DNA from: CAWKAV01 sp963847735
Lineage (GTDB): Bacteria; Desulfobacterota; Desulfuromonadia; Desulfuromonadales; BM103
Assembly (NCBI GenBank): GCA_963847735.1
Contig: CAWKAV010000017.1
Span: 55,809 to 119,808, forward strand
DNA length: 64,000 nucleotides
Reading direction: 5' to 3'
Of this stretch, positions 17,031 to 25,774 are shown one piece after another. A program made the position numbers and the translations under genes. The notes below the pieces were generated by a model that did no database searches, was not told the origin of the DNA, and saw only the letters and a list, made by a program, of their open reading frames with translations. The first letter of the stretch is position 1. Each line of letters starts with the position of its first letter.

Positions 17031-18344
17031 TCAATGTTCGCGATCGGAAAATTTCAACCGAATTGGGCAAGCAGTAAAACCGAAAGCCTGACGCAGACAA
17101 TTCATCAGGTAGCGTTCGTAGGAGAAGTGAACGCCTTCGGCATTATTGACGAAAATTACGAATGTTGGCGGGCGGACGGCGGTCTGCGTGACATAAAAAA
17201 ACTTTAGACGTTTGCCGCGATACATAGGAGGTTGATGGTTATACTCAGCATCTTTGAGAACTTTATTAAGGTGAGCTGTCGGCACCTTGCGGTTGAACTC
17301 GTCGCTGACCATCTCGACATCCGCCATAATTTTATCGACGCGCTGACCACTGAGGGCAGAGACAAAGTGGATAGGGCTGTCTGGAAGGAAACGGAAGGCC
17401 CCTCGCACCTCCTTGATAAAGTCTCCCATCGTGGAGTTATCCTTTTTGACCAGGTCCCACTTGTTCACGACCAAAATAACTGCCCGCCCCCGTTCATGAG
17501 CATAGCCGGCTATTGTCATGTCCTGGTCGGTAATGCCTTCTTCGGCATCGATCACGACAAGAGCAATATGTGCCCGATCCATAGCCTTCAACGCCTGTAT
17601 GACCGAGTACTTTTCGAGCTTTTGCGAGACTCTGCCCTTGCGGCGGATGCCGGCTGTGTCGATCAGAACATAGCGACGCTGATTATAGCTGAAAGGTGTA
17701 TCCACACTGTCGCGGGTCGTGCCGGCAATGGGGTTGGCGACAACCCGGTCAAAACCGAGCATGCGATTGACCAACGAGGATTTGCCGACATTGGGCCGGC
17801 CAATAATTGCCAAACGAGTCTCGGTGACATCTTCTTCGTCGGAATCCTGGTCTGGTATCAGGGCCAGAATATCATCCACAAGGTCACTCGTGCCGAGTCG
17901 ATGTTCGGCCGAAATGGAGTGGATCTGGCCAACGCCGAGCGCATAAAACTCACCAATCGCTGCTTCCTGAGCCGGGCCGTCGACCTTGTTGACCACAAAC
18001 AGCACCGGCTTATCCACCTGGCGTAGCATGTGGGCGACCTCTTCATCCGCAGGATTCAACCCCTCACGCCCATCCATCAGGAACAGGATGATATCCGCTT
18101 CTTCCATCGCCAGTTGCGACTGCTCCCGCATCTGGGTGAGCAGACGTTCATTGCTGACCGGTTCGAAACCACCGGTATCGATCAAGGTGAAGCGTTTCTC
18201 GTAACGACTCACGTCCGCATAATTGCGGTCGCGAGTCACCCCCGGAGAGTCCTCGACGATGGCAACGCGCCTGCCGATAATGCGGTTAAAAAGCGTCGAT
18301 TTGCCCACATTGGGGCGGCCGACTATGGCGACAATTGCACTCAT
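17031..18344 (-). CDS. der: ribosome-assembly GTPase Der (EngA)
   Basis: A tandem-GTPase protein required for 50S subunit maturation. The 437 residues contain two full G domains: GRPNVGKSTLFNRI (residue 8) and GRPNVGKSSLVNRM (about 187), each with its DTGG/DTAG and NKxD motifs (FVVNKVD, LVVNKWD), then the KH-like C-terminal domain (YRGKRLKFFYVTQ). Length is normal. It separates the chemosensory operon from the polysaccharide locus. Confidence 0.97.
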   Translation of the reverse strand: MSAIVAIVGRPNVGKSTLFNRIIGRRVAIVEDSPGVTRDRNYADVSRYEKRFTLIDTGGFEPVSNERLLTQMREQSQLAMEEADIILFLMDGREGLNPADEEVAHMLRQVDKPVLFVVNKVDGPAQEAAIGEFYALGVGQIHSISAEHRLGTSDLVDDILALIPDQDSDEEDVTETRLAIIGRPNVGKSSLVNRMLGFDRVVANPIAGTTRDSVDTPFSYNQRRYVLIDTAGIRRKGRVSQKLEKYSVIQALKAMDRAHIALVVIDAEEGITDQDMTIAGYAHERGRAVILVVNKWDLVKKDNSTMGDFIKEVRGAFRFLPDSPIHFVSALSGQRVDKIMADVEMVSDEFNRKVPTAHLNKVLKDAEYNHQPPMYRGKRLKFFYVTQTAVRPPTFVIFVNNAEGVHFSYERYLMNCLRQAFGFTACPIRLKFSDREH

Positions 18345-18428
18345 GTAAAAATCTCACAAATATGACAGAAATCATATTCCGCCATCCGTACCCCATACGA
18401 GGAAACCTGTCCTCGTTTTTATACTTCT

Positions 18429-19493
18429 TTAAAAATAATACCCTTTGTACCAATCAACAAATTTCGCAATACCGGATTCGATGGGTGTCGATGGACGAAA
18501 GCCGACATCGTTGCTCAAAGCATCTACATCTGCCCAGGTGGCGGGAACATCACCGGGCTGAATAGGCAGAAAATTCTTCTCGGCCTCCTTGCCCAGAGTT
18601 TTTTCGAGAGTTTCGATCAGGTGCATCAACTCAACTGGATTGTTATTACCGATGTTGTAGACACGGTAAGGGGCCTTACTGGTTGCCGGGTCGGGGTTGT
18701 CGCCCGACCAGAGCAAATCAGGCTGTGCCGGTTGATCGACAACACGCACAACGCCCTCGATGATATCATCAATATAGGTGAAATCACGCTGCATGCGCCC
18801 ATGATTGAAAACATCAATCGGCTTACCGGCCAGGATGGCCTTGGTGAAAAGGAACAGGGCCATATCCGGGCGGCCCCATGGGCCATAAACAGTGAAGAAA
18901 CGCAAACCGGTGCAGGGCATCCCATAGAGGTGCGAATATGTGTGCGCCATCAGTTCGTTTGCCTTCTTGCTCGCAGCGTAAAGCGACACGGGATGATCAA
19001 CATTGTCGTGCACCGAGAAGGGCATACTGGTATTGGCGCCATAGACCGAGGACGAGGAGGCATAAACGAGATGACCGACCTGCTGATGGCGACAGCCTTC
19101 AAGGATATTCATGAAACCAACCAGGTTGGCATCGATGTAGGCCCGGGGATGGGTCAGAGAGTAACGCACCCCAGCTTGAGCCGCAAGGTTGACTACTGCG
19201 TCGAAACGGTGCTCTGCGAAGAGTTTTTCCATCCCGCCCCGATCCGCCAGATCACATTTTACAAATGTAAAATTATCTTTTTCTGTCAGATGGTTAAGCC
19301 TGCTTTCTTTGAGTGATACTTCATAGTAGTCGTTCAGGTTGTCCAATCCAATAACAGTGTCGCCACGATCCAGCAGGCGCTGACAGAGGTGGAAACCGAT
19401 GAAACCGGCGGCGCCCGTCACCAGAATCCGGGACGCAGTGGCGCGTGGCGCATGGCGCGTGGAAGGGGAACCTGCTTCTGTTTGTTGATTCAT
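18429..19493 (-). CDS. NAD-dependent UDP-sugar 4-epimerase (UDP-glucuronate epimerase type)
   Basis: 354-residue short-chain dehydrogenase of the CapI/LpsL group, which interconverts UDP-glucuronate and UDP-galacturonate. The NAD-binding motif TGAAGFIG, the SSSVYG serine region and the catalytic YAASK motif are present; FFTVYGPWGRPDMALF is typical of the group. The first 20 residues include STRHAPRATAS, not part of the fold; it is coded by the low-complexity repeat described at 19432-19462, so the real N-terminus may be later. Substrate is inferred; UDP-GlcNAcA or UDP-Glc are alternatives. Confidence 0.85.
   Translation of the reverse strand: MNQQTEAGSPSTRHAPRATASRILVTGAAGFIGFHLCQRLLDRGDTVIGLDNLNDYYEVSLKESRLNHLTEKDNFTFVKCDLADRGGMEKLFAEHRFDAVVNLAAQAGVRYSLTHPRAYIDANLVGFMNILEGCRHQQVGHLVYASSSSVYGANTSMPFSVHDNVDHPVSLYAASKKANELMAHTYSHLYGMPCTGLRFFTVYGPWGRPDMALFLFTKAILAGKPIDVFNHGRMQRDFTYIDDIIEGVVRVVDQPAQPDLLWSGDNPDPATSKAPYRVYNIGNNNPVELMHLIETLEKTLGKEAEKNFLPIQPGDVPATWADVDALSNDVGFRPSTPIESGIAKFVDWYKGYYF
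19432..19462. repeat. GCGTGGCGC-type short repeat inside the epimerase gene
   Basis: A run of gcgcgtggcgcatggcgcgtgg, in frame near the 5' end of the gene, encoding RHAPRAT-like residues. It belongs to the family of short CGCGTCCC/GCGTGGCG repeats that recur in gaps and genes from 19 to 55 kb. Confidence 0.55.
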
Positions 19494-19524
19494 AAAAATC
19501 CTTCCATACGCAAGCCAGTCAATT

Positions 19525-20874
19525 CTACATCCGCTCTAAAGAAGTCAACAGCTCTTCCGTTTTAGTCAACATCAATGCCTGATCGCCCCTGCTTTCGACG
19601 TTAAGACGCACAACCGGTTCGGTATTAGACATGCGCAAGTTGAAACGCCAGCCGGCATATTCAATTGAAAGCCCGTCAGTATGATCAACACTGACGGCGT
19701 CGGTAGCATACTTCTTTTCTATGGCAGCAATCGCAGCGGTCGGATCGTTCAAAGTTCTGTTGATCTCGCCACTGGCGGGAAATTTGCGCATCCGTTCGCC
19801 AACCAGTTCAGAGAGCAGCCTGCGCTGGCGGCACATCATTTCAACCACCAGCAACCAGGGGATCATACCACTATCACAGTAGGCAAAGTCGCGAAAATAG
19901 TGATGCGCGCTCATCTCACCACCATAAACGGCATCTTCGGCACGCATCCGTTCCTTGATAAAAGCATGGCCGGTCTTGCTCATCACTGCCTGTCCGCCGG
20001 CCTGCCGCACAAGATCGACAGTATTCCAGGTCAAGCGCGGGTCATGTATGATTTTCGCACCCGGTTTCCTGACAAGAAAGGCCTCAGCCAGCAAACCGAC
20101 AATGTAGTAGCCTTCGACAAAGTCACCATGCTCATCGAAGAAGAAACATCGGTCGAAATCACCGTCCCAGGCAAGACCGAGCCCGGCACCGTGTGCGAGC
20201 ACTGCGTCACGTGTAATAACACGATTTTCCGGCAATAATGGATTGGGAATACCGTTTGGGAAAGTGCCGTCCGGCTCGTGGCAGATTTTGATTATCTCCA
20301 GCGGTAATTGAGGGACAAGAAGATCAAGCAACGGCCCTGCACAGCCATTGCCGGCATTCACCACCACTTTCAAGGGACGCAGAACCGCAATGTCGATGTA
20401 ACTGAGCAAATGTCGGATATATGCAACCCGGTGTTCATAAGGTTTCACCTGGCCGATTTTCTCCACGGAATCGAATTCACCCCGCTCCGCAAGCAGACGG
20501 ATCTGATCGAGGCCACTGTCGCCACTGATCGGCCGGCTCTCCTCACGTACCAGTTTCATGCCGTTGTAATCGGCTGGATTGTGACTGGCCGTCACCATGA
20601 TGCCACCATCGGCTCTGGCATGAGAGGTCGCAAAGTAGACCTCTTCTGTACCGCACAGGCCGATATCCAGCACATCTGCCCCACCCTCCGTCAAGCCTCT
20701 GATCAGAGCAGACGTCAATGATGGACTGGTCGGTCGCACATCCTGTCCGACTACGACACTTTTTGGACTCAAAAAATGAGTATAAGCACGCCCGATCCGG
20801 TATGCCACCTCTTCGTTGAGTTGATCAGGAATGCGTCCACGGATGTCGTAGGCTTTGAAGCATGTAATTTTCAT
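19525..20874 (-). CDS. algC: phosphomannomutase/phosphoglucomutase
   Basis: 449 residues. Converts mannose-6-phosphate to mannose-1-phosphate (and probably the glucose equivalents), feeding ManC next door. The catalytic phosphoserine loop TASHNPADYNG, the metal-binding DGDFDRCFFFD, the sugar-binding GGEMSAHHYF and the C-terminal phosphate-binding RMSNTEPVVRLN are all intact. Length matches AlgC/ManB. It is one of four consecutive GDP-sugar genes. Confidence 0.93.
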   Translation of the reverse strand: MKITCFKAYDIRGRIPDQLNEEVAYRIGRAYTHFLSPKSVVVGQDVRPTSPSLTSALIRGLTEGGADVLDIGLCGTEEVYFATSHARADGGIMVTASHNPADYNGMKLVREESRPISGDSGLDQIRLLAERGEFDSVEKIGQVKPYEHRVAYIRHLLSYIDIAVLRPLKVVVNAGNGCAGPLLDLLVPQLPLEIIKICHEPDGTFPNGIPNPLLPENRVITRDAVLAHGAGLGLAWDGDFDRCFFFDEHGDFVEGYYIVGLLAEAFLVRKPGAKIIHDPRLTWNTVDLVRQAGGQAVMSKTGHAFIKERMRAEDAVYGGEMSAHHYFRDFAYCDSGMIPWLLVVEMMCRQRRLLSELVGERMRKFPASGEINRTLNDPTAAIAAIEKKYATDAVSVDHTDGLSIEYAGWRFNLRMSNTEPVVRLNVESRGDQALMLTKTEELLTSLERM

Positions 20875-20890
20875 TCTGAGAATCTCTTTG

Positions 20891-20921
20891 TAGCGCGGGA
20901 CGCGTAGCGCGGCACACGATA
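20891..20921. repeat. CGCGGGACGCG short repeat in the algC-manC gap
   Basis: The 135-base gap contains tagcgcgggacgcgtagcgcgg, a copy of the dispersed CGCGTCCC family. Nothing else is recognised in the gap. Confidence 0.5.
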
Positions 20922-21009
20922 AACAATATCAGCAACACAGACAACAATCGTGATCATCCCAAGCTCCTGCCTTTCCTTTTACCTTGTACTTCGTTCCTTG
21001 CACCGGTTT

Positions 21010-22437
21010 CTACCGCCCATAAACATCATCAAACCGCTCAATATCATCCTCACTGAGAAGGTCCCCCGTCTGCACTTCAATAATCTCAAGCATCTTGGTG
21101 CCGGGATTGGTCAAACGATGCTTGTCACCGATCGGGATATAAAAAGACTGATTCGCTTCGAGCCTCTGAATTACGTTTTCACAGGTAATTTCAGCACTTC
21201 CGCGCACCACCACCCAGTGTTCGGCACGGTGTTGATGACGCTGCAAGGAGAGACTGGCGCCGGGATTCACCGTGATCCGCTTGACGAGAAAACCTTCGCC
21301 GACATCCAATCCTTCGTATGCCCCCCAGGGACGGTTAACCCGTCGATGCAGCAGGTATTCTTCACGCTCCAGTTTCTTGAGTTGATCAACAACCTGCTTA
21401 ACCTCCTGCACCCGGTCTTTGGCTGCAACCAGGACGGCGTCAGCGGTCTCGACCACGACCACGTCCTGCAGACCGATTCCGGCCACAAGGCGCGTTCCCG
21501 AATACAGAAAGCTGTTTTTACAATCGATCCTGGTCACATCACCGACACAGACGTTGCCCTGTTCATCAGACGCACCAACCTGCCAGAGCGCTGACCATGA
21601 ACCGACATCACTCCATCCAGCGTCCAGGGGAATAACGACGGCATGATCGGTCTTTTCCATAACAGCGTAGTCGATCGAATCTGCAGGACACGCCGCAAAA
21701 GCCTCAGCATCAAGCCGGGTGAAATCAAAGTCCTTCACCCGTCCCTGCCAGGCCTTTTGACAAGCCGTTAAAATACCTGGCGCTGTTTTCTCCAACTCGG
21801 CAAGATAGGTAGAAGCTTTAAAGAGGAACATGCCGCTGTTCCAGAAATAATCACCACAGGCAAGATATCTTTCAGCTGTAGCCAGATCGGGTTTTTCAAC
21901 AAATTCCTTGACAACAAAGACGTCAGGCGCAGGGTTCTCGCCTGGCGCCTCGCACCTCGCTCCCTTCTTAATGTAACCGTAACCTGTCTCAGGCGCAGTC
22001 GGCACAATTCCGAAAGTCAACAGCGCCCCGGTCTGTACTGCACTGACACCGACACGGATCGCAGCGCGCAGAGCTTCCGCATCACGAATCACATGATCGG
22101 CCGGCAAAACCAGCAGCAGAGGATCCGAACCGGCACCGATTGCCTGAAGAGCCGCCACCGCAACAGCCGGTGCCGTATTGCGACCGACCGGTTCGAGAAT
22201 CACACTGTCGGCCGTCTGCCCCACCTGGCGCAACTGTTCGGCAACCATAAACCGATGGGCCTCGTTGCAGACAACCAGGGGTGCCCCCAGTTCAGAGAGC
22301 CCTTCAAGTCGCAGGACGGTATCCTGCAACATGGTCTGTTCCCCAACCAAAGGCAGCAATTGCTTCGGATAAAGCTCCCGGGACAAGGGCCAGAGACGGG
22401 TACCGGCACCGCCCGATAAAATGACAGGGATGATCAT
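21010..22437 (-). CDS. manC: mannose-1-phosphate guanylyltransferase / mannose-6-phosphate isomerase
   Basis: 475-residue bifunctional enzyme making GDP-mannose. The N-terminal nucleotidyltransferase has SGGAGTRLWPLSRE and KQLLPL, the GDP-mannose-binding FVEKPD, and the C-terminal cupin isomerase domain has RPWGAYEGLDVGEGF, LSLQRHQHRAEHW and IPIGDKHRLTNPG. Residues about 165-172 (ARCEAPGE) form a small insertion in a loop. It supplies Gmd/Fcl and any mannosyltransferases of the locus. Confidence 0.96.
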   Translation of the reverse strand: MIIPVILSGGAGTRLWPLSRELYPKQLLPLVGEQTMLQDTVLRLEGLSELGAPLVVCNEAHRFMVAEQLRQVGQTADSVILEPVGRNTAPAVAVAALQAIGAGSDPLLLVLPADHVIRDAEALRAAIRVGVSAVQTGALLTFGIVPTAPETGYGYIKKGARCEAPGENPAPDVFVVKEFVEKPDLATAERYLACGDYFWNSGMFLFKASTYLAELEKTAPGILTACQKAWQGRVKDFDFTRLDAEAFAACPADSIDYAVMEKTDHAVVIPLDAGWSDVGSWSALWQVGASDEQGNVCVGDVTRIDCKNSFLYSGTRLVAGIGLQDVVVVETADAVLVAAKDRVQEVKQVVDQLKKLEREEYLLHRRVNRPWGAYEGLDVGEGFLVKRITVNPGASLSLQRHQHRAEHWVVVRGSAEITCENVIQRLEANQSFYIPIGDKHRLTNPGTKMLEIIEVQTGDLLSEDDIERFDDVYGR

Positions 22438-22547
22438 GATGGCAACCTTTTATTCATTGGAGTGAGGTGCGTGGCGTAAAAATTCCCTAGAAAACAATTA
22501 GTCAATCTCTCTCTACTGCAGAATAAATCTGAACAAATCCCGACAAA

Positions 22548-23555
22548 TCAAACCCGCAAACTGTCCTGGTTCTCCAGAAACCAGCGGTAGGTTTTTTCAA
22601 TGCCTTCCCGGAGCGAGGTCTTCGCCTTCCAACCCAACGCCCTGGCCCGAGACACGTCAAGAAGCTTGCGCATGGTGCCGTCCGGCTTGCTGGCGTCAAA
22701 CACCAGGCCTCCCTCGAAACCGACCACATGCTTGATGGTCTCAGCCAATTCCCGAACAGTGACATCGACCCCCGTACCCAGGTTGACAAAACAGGGCTTC
22801 GGATAACTCAACAGCTCCCTGGCAAGGATTGCATCTTCCAGTTCCATCACAAACACACAGCCATCCGCCATGTCATCAACATAGAGGAATTCGCGCTTCG
22901 GAGTCCCAGTACCCCAGACCACAACCTGGTCGGTGCAATTTTGTATTCTGTATTTTGCATTTTGAATTGCGAGCAGCTTTGCTTCGTGAATGCGCCGAAT
23001 CAGGGCGGGAAGCACATGCGAATTCTCAGGATGGAAATTATCGCCGGGGCCATAAAGGTTGGTTGGCATCACTGCCACGAACTGCGTGCCATACTGGCGA
23101 TTATAGGCTTCACACATCTTCAGGCCGGCGATCTTGGCCAGAGCATAAGGTTCGTTGGTCGGCTCAAGGAGACCGGTCAGCAGGTGGTCCTCGTTCATCG
23201 GTTGCGGTGCCATCTTCGGGTAGATACATGACGAGCCAAGGAACAGCAGACGCCTCACTCCATGCAGGTTAGCTTGATGGATGACATTGTTCTGAATCAT
23301 CAGGTTGATATGGATGAAATCCGCCGGGTAGGAGTTGTTAGCGTGAATGCCGCCAACCTTGGCAGCCGCCAGGAAGACATATTCAGGCCTCTTTGCCGCA
23401 AAGAAAGAGGCGACCGCCCGCTGGTCAGTCAAATCGAGTTCGTCAATTTCCGGCGTCAGCAAATTCATGTAACCACCTGACTGCAAGCGCCGCAAGATTG
23501 CCGAACCGACCAACCCGTGGGAACCGGCTATGAAAATTTTCGAATCGAGATTCAT
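22548..23555 (-). CDS. fcl: GDP-L-fucose synthase
   Basis: 335-residue epimerase-reductase that turns GDP-4-keto-6-deoxymannose into GDP-L-fucose with NADPH. The GSHGLVGSAILRRL cofactor loop, SSCIYPKMAPQPMNED and the catalytic YALAK are present. A non-family insertion LAIQNAKYRIQN (about residue 193-204) comes from a copy of the AATTTTGAATT repeat at 22935-22970 and is tolerated in frame. It follows gmd by 15 bases. Confidence 0.96.
   Translation of the reverse strand: MNLDSKIFIAGSHGLVGSAILRRLQSGGYMNLLTPEIDELDLTDQRAVASFFAAKRPEYVFLAAAKVGGIHANNSYPADFIHINLMIQNNVIHQANLHGVRRLLFLGSSCIYPKMAPQPMNEDHLLTGLLEPTNEPYALAKIAGLKMCEAYNRQYGTQFVAVMPTNLYGPGDNFHPENSHVLPALIRRIHEAKLLAIQNAKYRIQNCTDQVVVWGTGTPKREFLYVDDMADGCVFVMELEDAILARELLSYPKPCFVNLGTGVDVTVRELAETIKHVVGFEGGLVFDASKPDGTMRKLLDVSRARALGWKAKTSLREGIEKTYRWFLENQDSLRV
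22935..22970. repeat. AATTTTGAATT-type repeat inside fcl
   Basis: Degenerate units ttttgtattctgtattttgcattttgaattg, in frame, coding for IQNAKYRIQN. Same family as the repeats at 23790-23822 (gmd) and 50745-50776 (cpsB). Confidence 0.7.
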
Positions 23556-23570
23556 GAATGGCGCTCCGGA

Positions 23571-24701
23571 CTATTCATGATAATCAAACGTCTGGTAGCC
23601 ATGGTATTTTACCAGTTCATCCCTCTGCGCTCCTTCAAGGTCGGAGCGCACCATCTCGATGACCATTTCCTCGAAAGTCACCTTCGGTTCCCAGCCAAGC
23701 TTCTGCTTGGCCTTGGTCGGATCGCCGAGCAACGTTTCGACTTCCGCGGGCCGGAAGTAACGAGGATCGATTCGAACGACGACATCATCAATTTTGAATT
23801 TTGAATTCTCAATTTTGAATTGGCTCAAGTCATCGACGATGCCGACTTCCTGCCGGCCCTGGCCTTGCCAGCGAAGACCTATGCCAAGTTCTCTCGCCGC
23901 AGTTTCGACCATCTGCCGCACCGTGTACTGCTTGCCCGTGGCGATAACGAAATCTTCCGGTTCATCCTGCTGCAGCATCAGCCACTGTGCTTCGACGTAA
24001 TCCCTGGCATGGCCCCAGTCACGTCGTGCATCGAGGTTGCCAAGATGCAGGCAGTCCTGCAGGCCGAGGGCCATTCGCGCCACGGCGCGGGTAATCTTGC
24101 GGGTAACGAAGGTCTCTCCACGAATCGGTGATTCATGGTTAAAGAGAATGCCGTTACAGGCAAAGTAGCCGTAAGACTCGCGGTAGTTGACGGTAATCCA
24201 GTAGGCGTAGAGTTTGGCAACCCCGTATGGGGAACGGGGATAGAATGGCGTCGTCTCCTTCTGCGGTGTCTCCTGCACCTTGCCGAACAGCTCCGAGGTT
24301 GACGCCTGATAAAAACGCGTTTTTTTCTCCAGGCCAAGAATACGGATCGCTTCGAGTATTCGCAGCGTACCCAATCCGTCGGCGTTAGCGGTGTATTCCG
24401 GGGTATCAAAAGAAACCGCAACATGCGACATGGCCGCCAGGTTGTAGATCTCGTCCGGCTGCACTTCCTGAATGATGCGGATCAGGTTGGTCGCATCGGT
24501 CAGGTCACCATAATGAAGCACAAAATTGCGGTGTTCAACATGCGGGTCCTGGTACAGGTGATCGATGCGATCAGTATTAAAAAGAGACGCGCGGCGTTTG
24601 ATGCCGTGCACGACATAACCTTTCTTGAGAAGGAATTCGGCAAGATAAGCGCCGTCCTGGCCGGTAATGCCAGTGATTAAAGCGACTTTTGGCATAATCA
24701 T
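23571..24701 (-). CDS. gmd: GDP-mannose 4,6-dehydratase
   Basis: 376 residues; makes GDP-4-keto-6-deoxymannose from GDP-mannose. The cofactor motif TGITGQDGAYLAEFL, the substrate loop TSELFGKVQETPQ, the catalytic SPYGVAKLYAYW and the GNLDARRDWGHARDYV segment are intact. Between residues about 292 and 303 it carries QFKIENSKFKID, a repeat-encoded insertion absent from usual Gmd sequences, placed in a loop before the VRIDPRYFRPAEV motif. It is the first gene of the gmd-fcl pair. Confidence 0.97.
   Translation of the reverse strand: MIMPKVALITGITGQDGAYLAEFLLKKGYVVHGIKRRASLFNTDRIDHLYQDPHVEHRNFVLHYGDLTDATNLIRIIQEVQPDEIYNLAAMSHVAVSFDTPEYTANADGLGTLRILEAIRILGLEKKTRFYQASTSELFGKVQETPQKETTPFYPRSPYGVAKLYAYWITVNYRESYGYFACNGILFNHESPIRGETFVTRKITRAVARMALGLQDCLHLGNLDARRDWGHARDYVEAQWLMLQQDEPEDFVIATGKQYTVRQMVETAARELGIGLRWQGQGRQEVGIVDDLSQFKIENSKFKIDDVVVRIDPRYFRPAEVETLLGDPTKAKQKLGWEPKVTFEEMVIEMVRSDLEGAQRDELVKYHGYQTFDYHE
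23790..23822. repeat. AATTTTGAATT-type repeat inside gmd
   Basis: Three near-copies of attttgaatt, in frame, coding for FKIENSKFKI. See the matching copies in fcl and cpsB. Confidence 0.8.
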
Positions 24702-24786
24702 CTCCTAAGAATATTGGTTCGTGGTTAGTGACGTTAACTGCGTACCACGTAACGCGCTCCTAATCCCGACACGTTCCATGTACCGT

Positions 24787-25554
24787 TCATCGGCCCCTGA
24801 CGATAAAGAAAGGGTTCAGCAAATTCTCTTTGTTATACGACAACGGCGTACCATCCACCTGGCACACGGTGCCCCCGGCGGCCTCAACGACCGCGTGGCC
24901 GGCGGCCGTATCCCACTCCATGGTCGGCCCAAGGCGAGGATAGAGGTCGGCTTTCCCTTCGGCAACGACGCAAAGCTTGAGGGAGCTGCCCACCGGCAGA
25001 GCTTCGGTAACCTTGATATCCTGCAGGTATGACTGCAGTTCCGGAGCAGGATGCGAACGGCTCATAACCACCGTGAGACCTGCTACATAATCTGCCTCGC
25101 GCACCCGAATCGCTGCGGGATCCTGATCACCGACTCTGAGCCAGGCGCCCTGCCCCCTGACACCGAGATAAGTCTTGTCTTGTGCCGGCACATAAACCAC
25201 TCCTGCCGCAACCCGACATTCCTCGATCAAGGCTATATTAACGGTAAATTCACCATTGCGCTTGATGAATTCCTTGGTTCCGTCAAGCGGGTCAACCAGC
25301 CAGAAACGCGACCAGTCGCAACGCTTGCCATAAGGAATATCCCTGCCCTCTTCGGAAAGAATCGGGATCTCGGGATAAGCCTGCCGCAACCCGGCCATGA
25401 TCACCTCATGGGAAGCACGATCGGCACAGGTTAACGGAGAATTGTCATCTTTGAGCTCAACATTAAAGTCGCCAGCATAGATTTGCATAATCGCTGCACC
25501 AGCATTGCGAGCAATAGTACAGACATGACTAAAATTTATACCTTCATAAATCAT
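24787..25554 (-). CDS. cysQ: 3'(2'),5'-bisphosphate nucleotidase
   Basis: 255-residue inositol-monophosphatase-family enzyme that hydrolyses PAP, the by-product of PAPS use. The metal-binding LVDPLDGTKEFIKRNGEF and the C-terminal EWDTAAGHAVVEAAGG motifs are present, and the length is typical. Its position before cysNC and cysD suggests it clears PAP made when PAPS is consumed by a sulfotransferase or a reductase. Confidence 0.93.
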   Translation of the reverse strand: MIYEGINFSHVCTIARNAGAAIMQIYAGDFNVELKDDNSPLTCADRASHEVIMAGLRQAYPEIPILSEEGRDIPYGKRCDWSRFWLVDPLDGTKEFIKRNGEFTVNIALIEECRVAAGVVYVPAQDKTYLGVRGQGAWLRVGDQDPAAIRVREADYVAGLTVVMSRSHPAPELQSYLQDIKVTEALPVGSSLKLCVVAEGKADLYPRLGPTMEWDTAAGHAVVEAAGGTVCQVDGTPLSYNKENLLNPFFIVRGR

Positions 25555-25599
25555 ACGCTTACAAAATCTCCTGGTAATTTTCTCTGGCTATGAATAAAA

Positions 25600-25722
25600 A
25601 ATTCCATAATCGAACGCTGATTTTCATGATCAACATTGATTCAACCGGAATCAAGACATAAAAGTTTTGATTTTAAATCATGCCCTCTTAGCAATAATCA
25701 GCGTCCTGTTTGCTTTTGGCCC
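25600..25722. repeat. ATCAGCGT-type intergenic repeat, copy A
   Basis: The 220-base cysQ-cysNC gap contains acgctgattttcatgatc and, further on, tgattttaaatcatgccctc and aataatcagcgtcctg. Related text recurs at 28812-28900 and 50355-50458. No promoter or gene was recognised here. Confidence 0.55.
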
Positions 25723-25774
25723 GATTCATTAACATGTTTTCTGCCACGCACTATGAGAGAGCAGTCCAGGAAGC

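Noticed and set aside
22935..23822. AATTTTGAATT tandem repeats as a CRISPR-like array
   Set aside because: Units are 9-12 bases, adjacent without unique spacers, lie inside coding sequence and have no cas genes nearby.
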